Source of the DNA: Rhodothermales bacterium
GTDB lineage: Bacteria > Bacteroidota > Rhodothermia > Rhodothermales > VXPQ01
Reading direction: 5' to 3'
NCBI GenBank assembly: GCA_951812345.1
Contig: OX638295.1
Location: 1,646,965 to 1,710,964 of the forward strand
DNA length: 64,000 bases
Positions 52,733-64,000 of this stretch are shown piece after piece; the first letter of the stretch is position 1, and each line of letters begins with the position of its first letter. The notes under the pieces are model-generated. The model saw only the letters and a program-made list of their open reading frames with translations. It made no database searches and was not told the origin of the DNA. A program made the translations under genes and the position numbers.

Positions 52733-55051
52733 TCACCCCAAGATCGCCCGGAAACGCTTCAGACGCAAGGCATTCGCCAGGACAAACACACTGGACAGGC
52801 TCATGGCGGCGGCCGCGAACACCGGGGACAAAAGATGCCCGGTGAGCGGATACAACACCCCGGCGGCTACCGGAATAAGCGCCACGTTGTAGGCGAATGC
52901 CCAGAAAAGATTTTGTCTGATATTGCGCAGCGTGCTATGCGCAAGCGCGCGGGCGTTAACCAGCCCCCTTGGATCGCCCGACATGAGAATAACGTCCCCG
53001 GATTCGATCGCGATGTCCGAGCCCGTCCCCATCGCCACGCCCACATCGGCCCGAGCCAGCGCCGGCGCGTCGTTGATGCCGTCCCCCGTGAACGCCACGC
53101 GGCGCCCTTCCTGCCGGTATTGCTGTACCGCGTCGGCTTTCCGGTCCGGGAGAATGCCCGCGGACACCTCGTCGATCCCGAGACGGCCGGCAACCGCCTC
53201 GGCGGCGCGAGGCGCATCGCCTGTCATCATCACTACCCGGCACCCCAGCTCCCGGAGCGCCCCGACGCTTTCCGCCGCATGTTCCTTCAGCGGATCCGCA
53301 ACCCCGAAAATCGCTGCCAGCACGCCATCCACCGCCATGAAAATGAGGGTTTTACCCTCTTCCGAAAGCGTATGCACCGCATCCGACCGGAATATATCCC
53401 CCGTAAGCGGCGACATATCGACATTTTCTGCGGCCAGAAAGCGCTCGGAGCCAATGAGCACCGCTTTTCTTCCTACCCTGGCCGAAATACCCAGTCCGGA
53501 ATGGGCCTGAACTCGGGTCGCCTCAGAAACGGATAGCCCCCGCTCCTCCGCAGCCTCTACGATGGCGTAGCCCACAGGATGCTCCGAACGCTTTTCCACG
53601 GCAGCGGCAAGACGCAGCGCCTCCTCGTCCGACCACGGGTTGCAAGGCATCATGTTCGTCAAGCGTGGGCGCCCCTCCGTGAGCGTGCCGGTTTTATCGA
53701 AGGCAACCGTATCGACCTCGGCCAGCAATTCCATGGCGTCCGCGCCCCGGAACAGAATCCCTAATTCGGCGGCCTTACCGGAACCGACCATGACCGATAC
53801 GGGGGTAGCCAGACCCATGGCGCAGGGACAGGCGATAATCAGTACGGATACAGCGGCTACAAGAGCAAAGGGCAGCGCCGGCGCCGGACCCATTATGAGC
53901 CACAAGACCAGGGTGAGAAACGCCACGCCGAGTACAGCGGGCACGAACCATGCCACCACGCGATCCGCCAGGCGCTGGATGTGCGGTTTCGATTGCTGGG
54001 CTTCCTCGACCATACGCACGATGCGGGCCAGCACCGTATCCTCCCCTATTCGCGTGGCCCGAAAACGAAAACCACCGCGTCCGTTGATCGTGCCACCAAC
54101 CACCTCGTCCCCTGCCTTTTTCTCGACCGGCACAGGCTCCCCGGTAAGCATGGACTCGTCTATCCAGGATTCCCCTTCCTCCACGATGCCGTCCACGGGC
54201 AAACGCTCTCCCGGACGCACGAGGATGATATCGCCGGCCACAACTTCCTCGATAGGAATATCCGTTTCGCCATCTGCGCGCGCGACGCGGGCAAGCGCCG
54301 GTTGTAAACCAAGAAGCAACCGCATCGCGGCGCCGGCGCGCCCCCTGACACGCACCTCGAGATATTTGCCCAGCAGAATCAGCGCGATGATCGCCGAGGA
54401 GGCCTCGAAATAGACATGGTCGGCGCCGGCGGGCATCACGCCGGGAAGAAACATGGCCACCACCGAATACCCGTAGGCCGCGCTGGAGCCAAGCATGACG
54501 AGCGTATGCATGTCCGGATGCAACGTCCGCCCCGCTTTCCAGCCCTGCCGGTAGAACCAGAGACCTGGCCCGAATTGCACGACACTGGCCAGTGCGAACA
54601 GAATATACAGCAAAAGCGACTCCCCGATCAGCACATGGAGCCACAACGCAGCGGGAGGCCACAGCATCGGAAGCATTTGCAAAGCGAGGATCACCGCGGT
54701 GGGAACCCCCGCGAATATCACCCGCCGGCGCAGGGCCTGTAGTTCTGCTTCCCGGGCTGTTTCCTCGGCTTCCTCGCGCGCCTTCGCGCCCGAAGTCGCC
54801 TCGAGCGCCTCGTATCCGGTCTCCCGGACTGCCGCATACATGGCCTCCACGAGCTCGGAGCCACCCCGGTAACGTACGCGAGCGCGTTCGGTAGCCAGGT
54901 TTACGTTCGCCGTCTCCACCCCATCCACACCGGTCAACGCTTCTTCGACGCGGAGCACGCATCCGGCGCACGTCATGCCGCGTATTCCGAGATGCACTTC
55001 CTGCTCCGGTATACGCTGCGGAGAACTGTCGATGGAGTGGTCAGTGGCCAT
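52733..55051 (-). CDS. copA: Copper-translocating P-type ATPase
   Basis: 772-residue P1B-type pump exporting Cu(I) from the cytoplasm. One N-terminal HMA domain with GMTCAGC, then helices, the actuator [13 protein letters not shown], the transport motif [10 protein letters not shown] in helix 6, phosphorylation site [11 protein letters not shown], the HP-containing SEHPVGYAI, and the hinge [21 protein letters not shown]. The CPC motif with MTCAGC marks copper/silver specificity. It starts 30 bp after the lipoprotein metalloprotease gene, on the same strand. Confidence 0.96.
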   Translation of the reverse strand: MATDHSIDSSPQRIPEQEVHLGIRGMTCAGCVLRVEEALTGVDGVETANVNLATERARVRYRGGSELVEAMYAAVRETGYEALEATSGAKAREEAEETAREAELQALRRRVIFAGVPTAVILALQMLPMLWPPAALWLHVLIGESLLLYILFALASVVQFGPGLWFYRQGWKAGRTLHPDMHTLVMLGSSAAYGYSVVAMFLPGVMPAGADHVYFEASSAIIALILLGKYLEVRVRGRAGAAMRLLLGLQPALARVARADGETDIPIEEVVAGDIILVRPGERLPVDGIVEEGESWIDESMLTGEPVPVEKKAGDEVVGGTINGRGGFRFRATRIGEDTVLARIVRMVEEAQQSKPHIQRLADRVVAWFVPAVLGVAFLTLVLWLIMGPAPALPFALVAAVSVLIIACPCAMGLATPVSVMVGSGKAAELGILFRGADAMELLAEVDTVAFDKTGTLTEGRPRLTNMMPCNPWSDEEALRLAAAVEKRSEHPVGYAIVEAAEERGLSVSEATRVQAHSGLGISARVGRKAVLIGSERFLAAENVDMSPLTGDIFRSDAVHTLSEEGKTLIFMAVDGVLAAIFGVADPLKEHAAESVGALRELGCRVVMMTGDAPRAAEAVAGRLGIDEVSAGILPDRKADAVQQYRQEGRRVAFTGDGINDAPALARADVGVAMGTGSDIAIESGDVILMSGDPRGLVNARALAHSTLRNIRQNLFWAFAYNVALIPVAAGVLYPLTGHLLSPVFAAAAMSLSSVFVLANALRLKRFRAILG

Positions 55052-55081
55052 TTTGCCAGGGGAAACGGAGCACAGGTTGCC

Positions 55082-57580
55082 CTATTCTTCCTGCGGATCC
55101 AGTATGTTCTCGATGCGGACCAGTACGTCTTCAAGGTGCAATGCCGTAGGCCGGTCCGGCGCCCTGCGCGCGGCTCGCTGCACATCTCCACGCAACGTTT
55201 CCAGTTCGCCGCGTACATACGCCCGGATATCGCTCTGGCTCACGTTGACCGGCGTATAGCCGAGGAACCGGCGTGCAGCAGCAGGCGGAGCGGTGACCTC
55301 CTCGGTCATTAACCGCTCCATGTCCTCCACATAGGCACGTTGCAGGTTGCGACGCCATGGATCGATCGCTTCGTTGGCGTCCAGTTCGCGCCAGAGACCT
55401 TTTCGCAAATCTTCCAGCATATCCAACGGGGCATACGCCGTATCGCCGAGGCGGGCTTCCGCCTCGATAAGACGGGCCAGCCGTTGCGGATTCAGCAGCA
55501 GATCCAACTGGCCGGCCTGAACGCTTCGAACGCGGTCTACGGCGCCTGCATGTTCGATCCGGCGGAGAACGTCCTCGTCGAGAAGCCACAGGGGCGTATC
55601 GAATCCGAATTCATGCAGAAAAGCCATTGCTCTCGTTTGCCCATCCTTCGAAACCATTTCATACACAGGCCCGTCCTGATCGAACGTCTTCGGGGTCTCG
55701 TACACCCCTCCGATTCCACGCGCCACATGGCCGAGATAGCGTCTCCACTGGATCGCTACCTCCCCGTATATTTCCTCGAGTTGCGCGTAGTTTTCGCCCT
55801 CCTCCCGGGTCCAGTCGATCAGGTTCGGAATGATGCGTTCCAGGTTTGCAATGCCCAGCCGGCTCGCTTCCACTGCATCGTCGCCGAGATCCTCCCGCTG
55901 CGACCGAGGATCCAGCGGGTTGCCCGTCTGGCGACCGTAGAAGTACACCGGATCGCCGGCGCGTTCCTTGACCCAGCCGTTCAACACGGCCTTTATTTCT
56001 TCTTCGTTGTCTGCTTCGGGAATGGGACGGTAACCCCAGCGAACGCTCCATTTGTCGTATTCGCCGATCGCGGGCAGGAAGTTCGTCACCCCGTCTTCCG
56101 GCTGCGCAATGTAGTTGAAACGGGCGTAATCCATGATGGACGGCGCCGTGCCGTGCGTACCGGTAAACGTTGGCGACCGCAGCGAATCCACGGAGAACGC
56201 GTAGCTTGATCCCCAGTTGTGCGGCAAGCCGATCGTATGCCCCACCTCATGGGCGGACACGAAGCGGATCAGCTCTCCCATGACCTCGTCGTCAAACTTC
56301 ACGGCGCGCGCGTCGGGGTTCGATGCGGCTGTCTGGACGAAATACCAGTTCCGCAAAAGATTCATCACATTGTGGTACCACCCGATATCGCTCTCGAGAA
56401 TCTCTCCCGAACGCGGGTCGTGAACATGCGGACCGTAGGCGTTCTCGATGTCCGACGGGAAATAACGAATCACGGAATAGCGTACATCCTCCGGGCTGAA
56501 TTCCGGGTCTTCCTCCGCAGAAGGAGGATCTTTGCCGATAATGGCATTCCGGAAACCGGCTTCCTCGAACGCCACTTTCCAGTCGTCCACCCCCTGTTTG
56601 ATGTACGGACGCCACTTCATCGGCGTGGCCGGATCGATGTAGTACACAATGGGACGCACCGGCTCCACCAGTTCGCCGCGCGCAAACGCTTCGGGATCAC
56701 TGGGTTCGAGCCGCCATTTCGTGATGAAGCATTTCTCCTCCGCCCGCTGCTCATCCGCTCCGTAATCGATCGTCTCGACATTGAAATATCCCACGCGTGC
56801 ATCGCAGGGACGCGGCGTCATGATTTCGTCCGGAAGGAGCACCATGGACTGGTTCATCTCCACGGAGATGGTTCCGGTCGAGGGATTATCGGGCGGCTCG
56901 TCCGCTGCGTAGGTAAGCGTATGGCGCACTTCGATATTGCGCGGAAAGCTTTGCGCCCCATTTACATAGGAACGATCCTTGTCAAGGCTTTTGACCTTGT
57001 ACCTCGTCCGGTTGGACGAACTCAGACCCAGAAAGCGCACATCGGTCGTAAAGAGTTCGGTCACGTCCACGACGGACCGGGTGGAATCGTCGTTTCTGGC
57101 GAGAATATCGAATGCGGCCACCACCGGTTCGAGGTTTGCATTCCGGACTGCCTGGTAAATCGGTTGCTCCTCGCTCGCGACGCTTTCGTAGGATACTATC
57201 CGCAGGAGCACCTTATCCCCCTGCCGCTGCCACCGCAGCACCTGCGTGTTGGCTTTTTGCCCCCCATATCCCATGCCGGCGTGCGTACGCGCCATGCGCG
57301 TTACCAGCAGCATCTCCCGGTCCAGCAGGGAATCCGGAATCTCGAAGAATATTTTCTCCGTATCGCGGTGTACGGCAAACACTCCCTCGTCCGTGGTCAT
57401 GCTTTCCTTGATGACCTCGGAATATTTCTTCATCTTCGTCTCGTCGTCCGACCCGGCGGCCTTCGTGTCCGCGGACCCAGAGTCCGCCGTAATAGCGGTC
57501 TGCAGCCCGAAAGAACAGCCTCCAAGCAAAACGGTTAGGGAAAGAAGCGCAAAAAACGAAGTTACCTGAGAACGATACAT
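55082..57580 (-). CDS. Large zinc-dependent metalloprotease lipoprotein (DUF5117/DUF4953 type)
   Basis: 832 residues from ATG 57580; a longer upstream frame is open but lacks the signal. The start gives a lipobox signal (MYRSQVTSFFALLSLTVLLG then GCS), so the protein should be lipid-anchored. The metzincin-type zinc site HEVGHTIGLPHNWGSS is near residue 443, preceded by YIDPATPMKWRPYIKQGVDDW and followed by SIMDYARFNY. This matches the secreted zinc-protease family with DUF5117, DUF5118 and DUF4953 domains found in Bacteroidota and relatives. It may be co-transcribed with copA; the reason is unclear. Confidence 0.88.
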   Translation of the reverse strand: MYRSQVTSFFALLSLTVLLGGCSFGLQTAITADSGSADTKAAGSDDETKMKKYSEVIKESMTTDEGVFAVHRDTEKIFFEIPDSLLDREMLLVTRMARTHAGMGYGGQKANTQVLRWQRQGDKVLLRIVSYESVASEEQPIYQAVRNANLEPVVAAFDILARNDDSTRSVVDVTELFTTDVRFLGLSSSNRTRYKVKSLDKDRSYVNGAQSFPRNIEVRHTLTYAADEPPDNPSTGTISVEMNQSMVLLPDEIMTPRPCDARVGYFNVETIDYGADEQRAEEKCFITKWRLEPSDPEAFARGELVEPVRPIVYYIDPATPMKWRPYIKQGVDDWKVAFEEAGFRNAIIGKDPPSAEEDPEFSPEDVRYSVIRYFPSDIENAYGPHVHDPRSGEILESDIGWYHNVMNLLRNWYFVQTAASNPDARAVKFDDEVMGELIRFVSAHEVGHTIGLPHNWGSSYAFSVDSLRSPTFTGTHGTAPSIMDYARFNYIAQPEDGVTNFLPAIGEYDKWSVRWGYRPIPEADNEEEIKAVLNGWVKERAGDPVYFYGRQTGNPLDPRSQREDLGDDAVEASRLGIANLERIIPNLIDWTREEGENYAQLEEIYGEVAIQWRRYLGHVARGIGGVYETPKTFDQDGPVYEMVSKDGQTRAMAFLHEFGFDTPLWLLDEDVLRRIEHAGAVDRVRSVQAGQLDLLLNPQRLARLIEAEARLGDTAYAPLDMLEDLRKGLWRELDANEAIDPWRRNLQRAYVEDMERLMTEEVTAPPAAARRFLGYTPVNVSQSDIRAYVRGELETLRGDVQRAARRAPDRPTALHLEDVLVRIENILDPQEE

Positions 57581-57755
57581 GGGATCACGTACAATGAAGG
57601 ATGGCAGGCAGTAGAAGGAACAGGGAGATGAACCAAGCGAAAGTCCGACGAAAAACACAGGTGTTTTCGAACCGCCGTCCGCAATGCCCTGCAAGGAAAA
57701 GCATGATATGCAATTGTTGCGTCTGTTGCACGGCGCCGGATCGTATCGTCCTTCA

Positions 57756-58829
57756 CTAAAGAACCGTCCATTCCCTCGAAACACCGGTAAGATTATATAC
57801 TCCGTCTTCGCGCAGACATACCACATCTTCGATACGAATGCCGAATCGACCCGGCAGATAGATACCCGGCTCGATGGACACGACACACCCATCCGGCAGC
57901 ACGTCGTCCACCAGGCGGGACAGGCGGGGCCATTCGTGAATTTCCAGCCCCACGCCGTGCCCGAGGCTGTGAGAAAACGCCTCTTCGTACCCCCCTTCCC
58001 GGATCACGTCACGCGCCAACGCATCGACTTCTTTGGCCGGCATGCCCGCCCGGGCATGTCGCAGAGCGCATTCCTGCGCGGAGAGCACCAGATCGTAGAT
58101 CTCCGGAACCAGCGGATCCGGCGGCCCCACGGCTACCGTACGCGTCATGTCCGAAGCATATCCGTCCAGAAAGCACCCGAAGTCGAGCAGAAGTACGTCG
58201 CCGGACTGCACCGGGCGGTCCGTAGGCTGCGCATGGGGAAGCGCGCTATGAGTCCCGGACGCCACAATGGGGTCGAAAGACATCCGATCTGCACCCCGCC
58301 GCAGGTGCCCCGCCACAATCTCGGCGGCGATTTCTTTTTCCGTGCGTCCAGGCCGGATCCATTCCTTCAGGGTATCGAACACTTCTCCCGTCAATGCCTG
58401 GGCGGCGCGGATACGCTCCAGTTCGTCCGGGCTTTTGCGGGCCATAAGCCCATTGAGTAGTCCGGATTCTCCTGTCCATTCCACGTCAGGGAAACGCTCT
58501 TGCAGCATTTTCAGGGAGGATACCGTAAGACGGTCCGATGCATACGCAACCCGTCGGACGGCCTTCAGCAACCCTTCCGCCTCCACGTATTCGGGGGCGT
58601 TGCGCTGCGTGGGCCGGATTACATGGACGGACGCATCCCTGACTTCCTCTCCCGCCTGCGTACGATACCGCCCGTCCGTCACGAAATGCGCCGCATCCGC
58701 GCGAACGATCAGTACGCCATACGATCCCGTAAAACCGCACGCCCAGCGCACATGGGCATAATGGGTCAGGTACAATACATCCGCGGACAACGTACGGAGC
58801 AGGGCGCGGAGAGAAGAGATGCGATCCAC
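57756..58829 (-). CDS. M24-family Xaa-Pro aminopeptidase
   Basis: 357 residues: creatinase-type N-domain (VLYLTHYAHVRWACGFTGSYG, here ending at the 20-residue limit) and the catalytic C-domain with metal ligands in LLDFGCFLDGYASDMTRT (two Asp), LGHGVGLEIHEWPRL (His), SIEPGIYLPG and GIRIEDVVCL (Glu). Predicted to cleave N-terminal residues preceding proline, in the cytoplasm. It is homologous to the gene at 19506-20630. It ends the minus-strand run from the M16 gene. Confidence 0.92.
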   Translation of the reverse strand: MDRISSLRALLRTLSADVLYLTHYAHVRWACGFTGSYGVLIVRADAAHFVTDGRYRTQAGEEVRDASVHVIRPTQRNAPEYVEAEGLLKAVRRVAYASDRLTVSSLKMLQERFPDVEWTGESGLLNGLMARKSPDELERIRAAQALTGEVFDTLKEWIRPGRTEKEIAAEIVAGHLRRGADRMSFDPIVASGTHSALPHAQPTDRPVQSGDVLLLDFGCFLDGYASDMTRTVAVGPPDPLVPEIYDLVLSAQECALRHARAGMPAKEVDALARDVIREGGYEEAFSHSLGHGVGLEIHEWPRLSRLVDDVLPDGCVVSIEPGIYLPGRFGIRIEDVVCLREDGVYNLTGVSREWTVL

Positions 58830-58883
58830 GGAAAAGACTCCGGAAAACAGGGCGGGGCAGGGCGCCTCCCGACACGCGGATAC

Positions 58884-60383
<1,500 letters not shown>

Positions 60384-61247
60384 TCATTGCATGTGTACCT
60401 GACGTTTGAGCCGCCGGATTTCGAAGGGCTGCAGGCGTCTCCATTTTCCGAGTCGAACGCCCTTGGCGGTAAGCCCTGCGTAGTTCACGCGCTCGAGCGA
60501 TGTTATCTCGTGTCCAAGCACTTCGAACATCCGGCGAATCTGCCGGTTGCGGCCTTCGTGCATGCGCAATCCGACTTCACGGCGGTTGGGCAGAGCCACG
60601 TAAGCAACCTCATCGGCCTTTGCCCATCCATCCTCCAGTTCGATACCTTTCTTGAGCAGGTCGAGCTCATGAGGCTTCACGGCGTTTCGGGTACATACCC
60701 GGTACAGTTTATCCACCTCGTACCGGGGATGCATCAACCGGTGCGCCAGTTCCCCATCGTTGGTGACAAGCAACACCCCCGACGTATCCCGGTCCAGGCG
60801 CCCCACAGGAAACAGGCTGCCCTTGTCCGCGGCCGGAAGAGCCAAAAGGTCCATCACGGTGCGCCGCTTTTTCGGGTCGTGCTTCGTCGTAATTGTATCC
60901 TTCGGCTTATTGAGAAGGATGTACTCATGGGGTGAAGTGGAGATACGTTTCCCGTTGACCTCCACCGTATCGGTCGGCATAACCGAAATAAAGAATTCCC
61001 GAACACGCTCCCCGTTCACCTTGACGAGTCCCCGCTCGATCAAGCCATCCGCCTCGCGACGCGAACATACACCCGCCCGGGCAATATACCGGTTAAGCCG
61101 CATGCCCTCGCGTACCGCACCCTCTCCGTTCTGAGATGAACCGGACGGGTCCGAGCGGGCAGTCCGTCCAGTATTACCCGGTCCGGCAATCCCGGCGGGA
61201 GCCTTCCGCCCCTTTTGCCCCCTTTTGGCAGGTAATCCTGCGGACAT
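60384..61247 (-). CDS. 23S rRNA pseudouridine synthase, RsuA/RluB family
   Basis: About 287 residues from ATG 61247; the frame opens further upstream over scpB, but this ATG is the first that clears it. A basic, low-complexity N-terminus is followed by an S4 RNA-binding domain (MRLNRYIARAGVCSRREAD) and a catalytic domain with the Asp in GRLDRDTSGVLLVTNDG and late GRNRQIRRMFEVLGH. RluB modifies U2605 in E. coli 23S rRNA; the exact site here is inferred. The scpA-scpB-rluB order matches that in many bacteria. Confidence 0.93.
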   Translation of the reverse strand: MSAGLPAKRGQKGRKAPAGIAGPGNTGRTARSDPSGSSQNGEGAVREGMRLNRYIARAGVCSRREADGLIERGLVKVNGERVREFFISVMPTDTVEVNGKRISTSPHEYILLNKPKDTITTKHDPKKRRTVMDLLALPAADKGSLFPVGRLDRDTSGVLLVTNDGELAHRLMHPRYEVDKLYRVCTRNAVKPHELDLLKKGIELEDGWAKADEVAYVALPNRREVGLRMHEGRNRQIRRMFEVLGHEITSLERVNYAGLTAKGVRLGKWRRLQPFEIRRLKRQVHMQ

Positions 61248-61356
61248 TTTAGCGGGTATCGATCCTGGATGGATATAGCGCGTAACGTGTAAGTCTCCAT
61301 GAACGAACCAGCGTACGATCTGTTCTTTCCCGGAAGATTTTCCGATCGCGCCCGGA

Positions 61357-62043
61357 CTATTCCTCAATTTCCCGCACCGCTTCCGGCCCGGCTTTGTCCT
61401 CCTCCGTCTGGCCCTGTACCGCACTGTCTTCCTCCTGCAACTGCAACAACTCGGCACGCTCCCGGCTGAAGGAAGGATCTCCAAGTATTTCCTCGATCTC
61501 GCGCAGACTGGGAAGGTCGCCGATATCTCCGAGCCCGAACTGTTCCAGAAACGAAGCGGTCGTTCCGTAAATCAGGGGACGTCCCAGTGAATCGCTTCGG
61601 CCCACGACGTCGATAACCCCTCTTTCCATGAGTTTGCCCAGTGCATAGCCGGAATCGACGCCGCGTACAAAATCGACCTCGGGTTTTGTGACAGGTTGCC
61701 GGTACGCCACGATAGCCAGGGTCTCCATGAGCGAGTGGGACAATTTCTGTTCTCGCTCTCGATTGAAAAAGGATTTCAGATAGGGAGCAACCGGATAAGT
61801 GGTCGCCATCCGAAAGCCCGCGGCCCAGCGCTCAATGCGAAAAACGCGTCCACTCGCCTCATACGCCTCGTTCAGGCACGTCACCGCTTCCAGCACCTGC
61901 CCATCCGACGGAGCATCGTTCCCCGTGACGTCACTATACACACCGGCGATTGCGCGTGCAGTGACAGGGCGATCCGCCGCAAAGACAAGCGCTTCAGCGA
62001 CCTGCATAAGTGCCCGATCCCCCAGTTCGTGTATGGACGCCAT
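61357..62043 (-). CDS. scpB: Segregation and condensation protein B
   Basis: 228 residues: paired winged-helix domains (LVFAADRPVTARAIAGVYS... and VDFVRGVDSGYALGKLMERGVIDVVGRSDSLGRPLIYGTT, here marked by LMERGVIDVVG and GRPLIYGTT) and a C-terminal acidic tail. ScpB binds ScpA and bridges SMC heads in the condensin complex. It begins 13 bp after scpA. The acidic tail after residue 195 is longer than the folded part needs. Confidence 0.95.
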   Translation of the reverse strand: MASIHELGDRALMQVAEALVFAADRPVTARAIAGVYSDVTGNDAPSDGQVLEAVTCLNEAYEASGRVFRIERWAAGFRMATTYPVAPYLKSFFNREREQKLSHSLMETLAIVAYRQPVTKPEVDFVRGVDSGYALGKLMERGVIDVVGRSDSLGRPLIYGTTASFLEQFGLGDIGDLPSLREIEEILGDPSFSRERAELLQLQEEDSAVQGQTEEDKAGPEAVREIEE

Positions 62044-62056
62044 ACCGTTCGATGGT

Positions 62057-62851
62057 CTACTTTCTGTTACTGTTTCGTTCGTCCGCAGCCTCCTCTACCC
62101 GATCACCCGTATCGTCCGGGGGTTCAGAAACCGTCTTGCCTTCCTGGATATGAAGCTCAAGGTAAAAATCAATCGGATATCCTTCAGAAATATGTACACA
62201 CACCTGCTGCGCCTGGACAAGTTCAAGCACCCCGAGAAATGTCGCAACGATAAACGGCTTTGACCGGTTTTCAACAAGCGCAGAGAAAGAGAGATTCTTG
62301 TCCGCCGCGAGGCGATCGAGGAGAAACGCGCGCTGCTCTTCGATGGAATATTCTTCGCGCGCTACATCGTGCAGAACTTCCTCCGGAGCCTCCGCAAGAA
62401 TTCGCTTAAGCGCCGAGACAAGATCGAAAACAGACGCATCCAGGACCGGCGCCTGCTCCCATGCGTCCCGTTCGGAAACGGCATGACTGCGCGTAAAACG
62501 TTCCGCTCGTTCGCTTTCGAGCGACACTAAATGCGCAGACGCTTCCTTGTACCGGACGTATTCCAGGAGCCGCTCCACCAACTCCCGACGAGGATCGATC
62601 GGATCCCCATCTTCGTCGACCTCCTGCCCCGGCAAAAGCATACGGGCCTTTATGCCGATCAGGATAGCAGCCATGTACAAAAATTCGCCTGCACTATCGA
62701 GGTCGATCTGTTCGAGCAGGCGAACATGCTCAAGGTACTCGTCAGCAATGCGGGCTACAGGAATGTCGAAAATATCCAACTCGTCCCTCCTGATAAAAAA
62801 GAGGAGCAAGTCCAGCGGTCCCTCAAAATCTTCAAGGTTTATCTGGTACAT
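62057..62851 (-). CDS. scpA: Segregation and condensation protein A
   Basis: 264 residues. Kleisin subunit linking SMC heads. N-terminal LEDFEGPLDLLLFFIRRDEL and DIFDIPVARIADEYL, helical middle with MAAILIGIKARMLLP, and C-terminal winged helix around FIVATFLGVLELVQAQQV are all typical. Immediately followed by scpB. A 29-bp gap separates it from the epimerase gene on the same strand. Confidence 0.96.
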   Translation of the reverse strand: MYQINLEDFEGPLDLLLFFIRRDELDIFDIPVARIADEYLEHVRLLEQIDLDSAGEFLYMAAILIGIKARMLLPGQEVDEDGDPIDPRRELVERLLEYVRYKEASAHLVSLESERAERFTRSHAVSERDAWEQAPVLDASVFDLVSALKRILAEAPEEVLHDVAREEYSIEEQRAFLLDRLAADKNLSFSALVENRSKPFIVATFLGVLELVQAQQVCVHISEGYPIDFYLELHIQEGKTVSEPPDDTGDRVEEAADERNSNRK

Positions 62852-62880
62852 TTAATTCCTTGTTTTGCAAGAAAAAAAGA

Positions 62881-63807
62881 TTAACTATTAAAGTGTTTTT
62901 TGAACCATTTTACTGTTTCTTCAAGACCGTGTACAATACTTGTACGGGGAACCCAGCCCAATTCGCGTCGGGCGAGATCAAAAGCCAGTACGCTCCTGCG
63001 CTGTTCACCAGGCCGCCCTGCCTCATGACGCCGCTCCATGCCCGGAGCAATCCAGTCCCGCAAGATATCGAAAAGATCATTCACGCTGGTCTCTACTGCC
63101 GTTCCGACATTGAACGTGCCCGACCCGGCGTACGCCAACGCACTCAGATTCGCCTGCACTACATCGCCCACGTACACATAGTCCCGTGTTTGCAAACCAT
63201 CCCCGTAAATAACGGGCTGTTCGCCTCGTAACATCCGTTGGGCAAAGATAGCTACGACGCCAGCCTCTCCGTGTGGATTCTGCCTTGGTCCGTATACGTT
63301 TCCGTAGCGGAGCGCGACAAAGGGAATGCCATACTGATTTCGATAATAATCAAGGTATCGTTCCGCACACAGTTTGGTTACGCCGTATGGAGAAAGGGGT
63401 CTTGTCGTATGACGTTCATCCTGTGGGGCATATTCCGGTTCTCCGTAAATGGCCCCTCCTGTCGAGGCGAAAACAACCTTTTTCAGTCCTGCCCGGCGTC
63501 CGGCCTCCATGAGATTCAGCAGTCCGAGAATATTCACCGTAGCGTCAAATCGTGGATCCGCAACGGATTTGCGCACATCCATTTGGGCTGCATGGTGCAC
63601 AAGCACCTCGAAACCATGCTCCAGCATGCATGCCGAGGCCTCCTCGGACCGGATGTCCAGTTCGTGAAAAACAGCCCCTTCCGGGATATTTTCCCGCCGT
63701 CCTCCAGACAGGTCATCGAGGATATGCACTTCGTGGCCCGCCTTGAGCAGGGCGTCGGATACATGAGAAGCTATAAAGCCGGCGCCACCGGAAACCAGTA
63801 TCTTCAT
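62881..63807 (-). CDS. NAD-dependent UDP-sugar epimerase/dehydratase (GalE-like)
   Basis: 308 residues. Extended SDR enzyme: NAD motif GGAGFIASHV at 7-16, the Ser/Thr segment FASTGGAIYGEPEY, and the catalytic Tyr-Lys pair in SPYGVTKLCAERYL, then the sugar-binding RYGNVYGPRQNPHGEAGVVAIF region. It resembles UDP-glucose/GlcNAc 4-epimerases of the archaeal-type branch. It probably supplies envelope sugar nucleotides. It overlaps the M16 gene by 4 bp. Confidence 0.93.
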   Translation of the reverse strand: MKILVSGGAGFIASHVSDALLKAGHEVHILDDLSGGRRENIPEGAVFHELDIRSEEASACMLEHGFEVLVHHAAQMDVRKSVADPRFDATVNILGLLNLMEAGRRAGLKKVVFASTGGAIYGEPEYAPQDERHTTRPLSPYGVTKLCAERYLDYYRNQYGIPFVALRYGNVYGPRQNPHGEAGVVAIFAQRMLRGEQPVIYGDGLQTRDYVYVGDVVQANLSALAYAGSGTFNVGTAVETSVNDLFDILRDWIAPGMERRHEAGRPGEQRRSVLAFDLARRELGWVPRTSIVHGLEETVKWFKKHFNS

Positions 63808-64000
63808 GGGCGCCCCTCCGGTACAAGAGCAGCGGTCGAGAGCTGCTCTTCCCTGAACAACATCGAGGCTACTCGCTGTACATCTTCGACGGTAACCTTC
63901 TCTATCGCTTCGTTGATCTCGTCAAGCGTCAGATACCGTCCAAAATAAAGCTCCTGCCGCCCGATGCCCATCATCCGGTTGCTCATGCCTTCAAGGCCAA
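63804..64000 (-). CDS. M16-family zinc peptidase, C-terminal part (5' end beyond window)
   Basis: Only the last ~65 codons are present, open through base 64000. The segment NRMMGIGRQELYFGRYLTLD (20 residues) and the following EINEAIEKVTVEDVQRVASMLF are typical of the C-terminal domain of insulinase/processing-peptidase-like proteins. The HxxEH active site would lie upstream, outside the window. The stop overlaps the epimerase start (ATGA), suggesting coupling. Confidence 0.82.
   Translation of the reverse strand, partial: GLEGMSNRMMGIGRQELYFGRYLTLDEINEAIEKVTVEDVQRVASMLFREEQLSTAALVPEGRP

Overview
The window looks like chromosomal DNA of a Gram-negative bacterium of the Bacteroidota/Rhodothermota type. 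Supporting signs are an LTD/FlgD-like secreted protein, a giant secreted WD40-metalloprotease with a C-terminal PNPFNP-type (type IX secretion-like) sorting module, Lol-type ABC permeases, a predicted outer-membrane barrel, and a glutaminyl-tRNA synthetase fused to a YqeY tail. The taxonomic reading is inference from gene content; no rRNA is present. Genes are dense, mostly housekeeping, and arranged in short directional runs.

Layout. 0-8.5 kb (minus strand): clpC (cut by the left edge), an A-type Fe-S carrier, a lamin-tail secreted protein, an M20 amidohydrolase, a VWA membrane protein and a Ca/Na exchanger. 8.9-14.4 kb (plus): tRNA-Leu(UAA), then a five-gene cassette made of a LolA-like periplasmic protein, two FtsX-type permeases, a LolD-type ATPase and an outer-membrane barrel. 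14.7-24.7 kb: proB-proA, osmC, pepF, an M24 peptidase, the tetrapyrrole genes hemA-hemC-hemD, and thiE. 24.7-38.4 kb: a DapB-like oxidoreductase, P5C dehydrogenase, a LolC-like permease, moaD-moaE, purC, a divergent lacI/malK-like pair, a tandem DinB duplication with a broken copy of the neighbouring Ntn-hydrolase gene, that Ntn hydrolase, a VOC protein and glnS. 38.5-44.7 kb: a glycosyltransferase, an RsbW-like kinase, a GT87-methyltransferase fusion, a TetR regulator with five phased operator-like sites, and miaA.

44.8-49.6 kb is the most mobile part: a tyrosine recombinase, a mazE-mazF-alkD group and an IS1595-family element carrying a stub of a DNA methyltransferase. 49.8-57.6 kb holds the WD40-metalloprotease, a copper P-type ATPase and a large lipoprotein metalloprotease. 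57.7-64 kb is a minus-strand housekeeping run: M24 peptidase, guaB, an RsuA/RluB pseudouridine synthase, scpB, scpA, a UDP-sugar epimerase and an M16 peptidase (cut by the right edge).

The most notable non-coding signal is a family of short elements with terminal inverted repeats (end motif close to GGATACTCTGA). Three apparently full copies (8697-8847, 34456-34559, 39857-40101) and several solo ends lie between genes, resembling non-autonomous miniature transposons. No CRISPR array, rRNA or complete prophage was seen.
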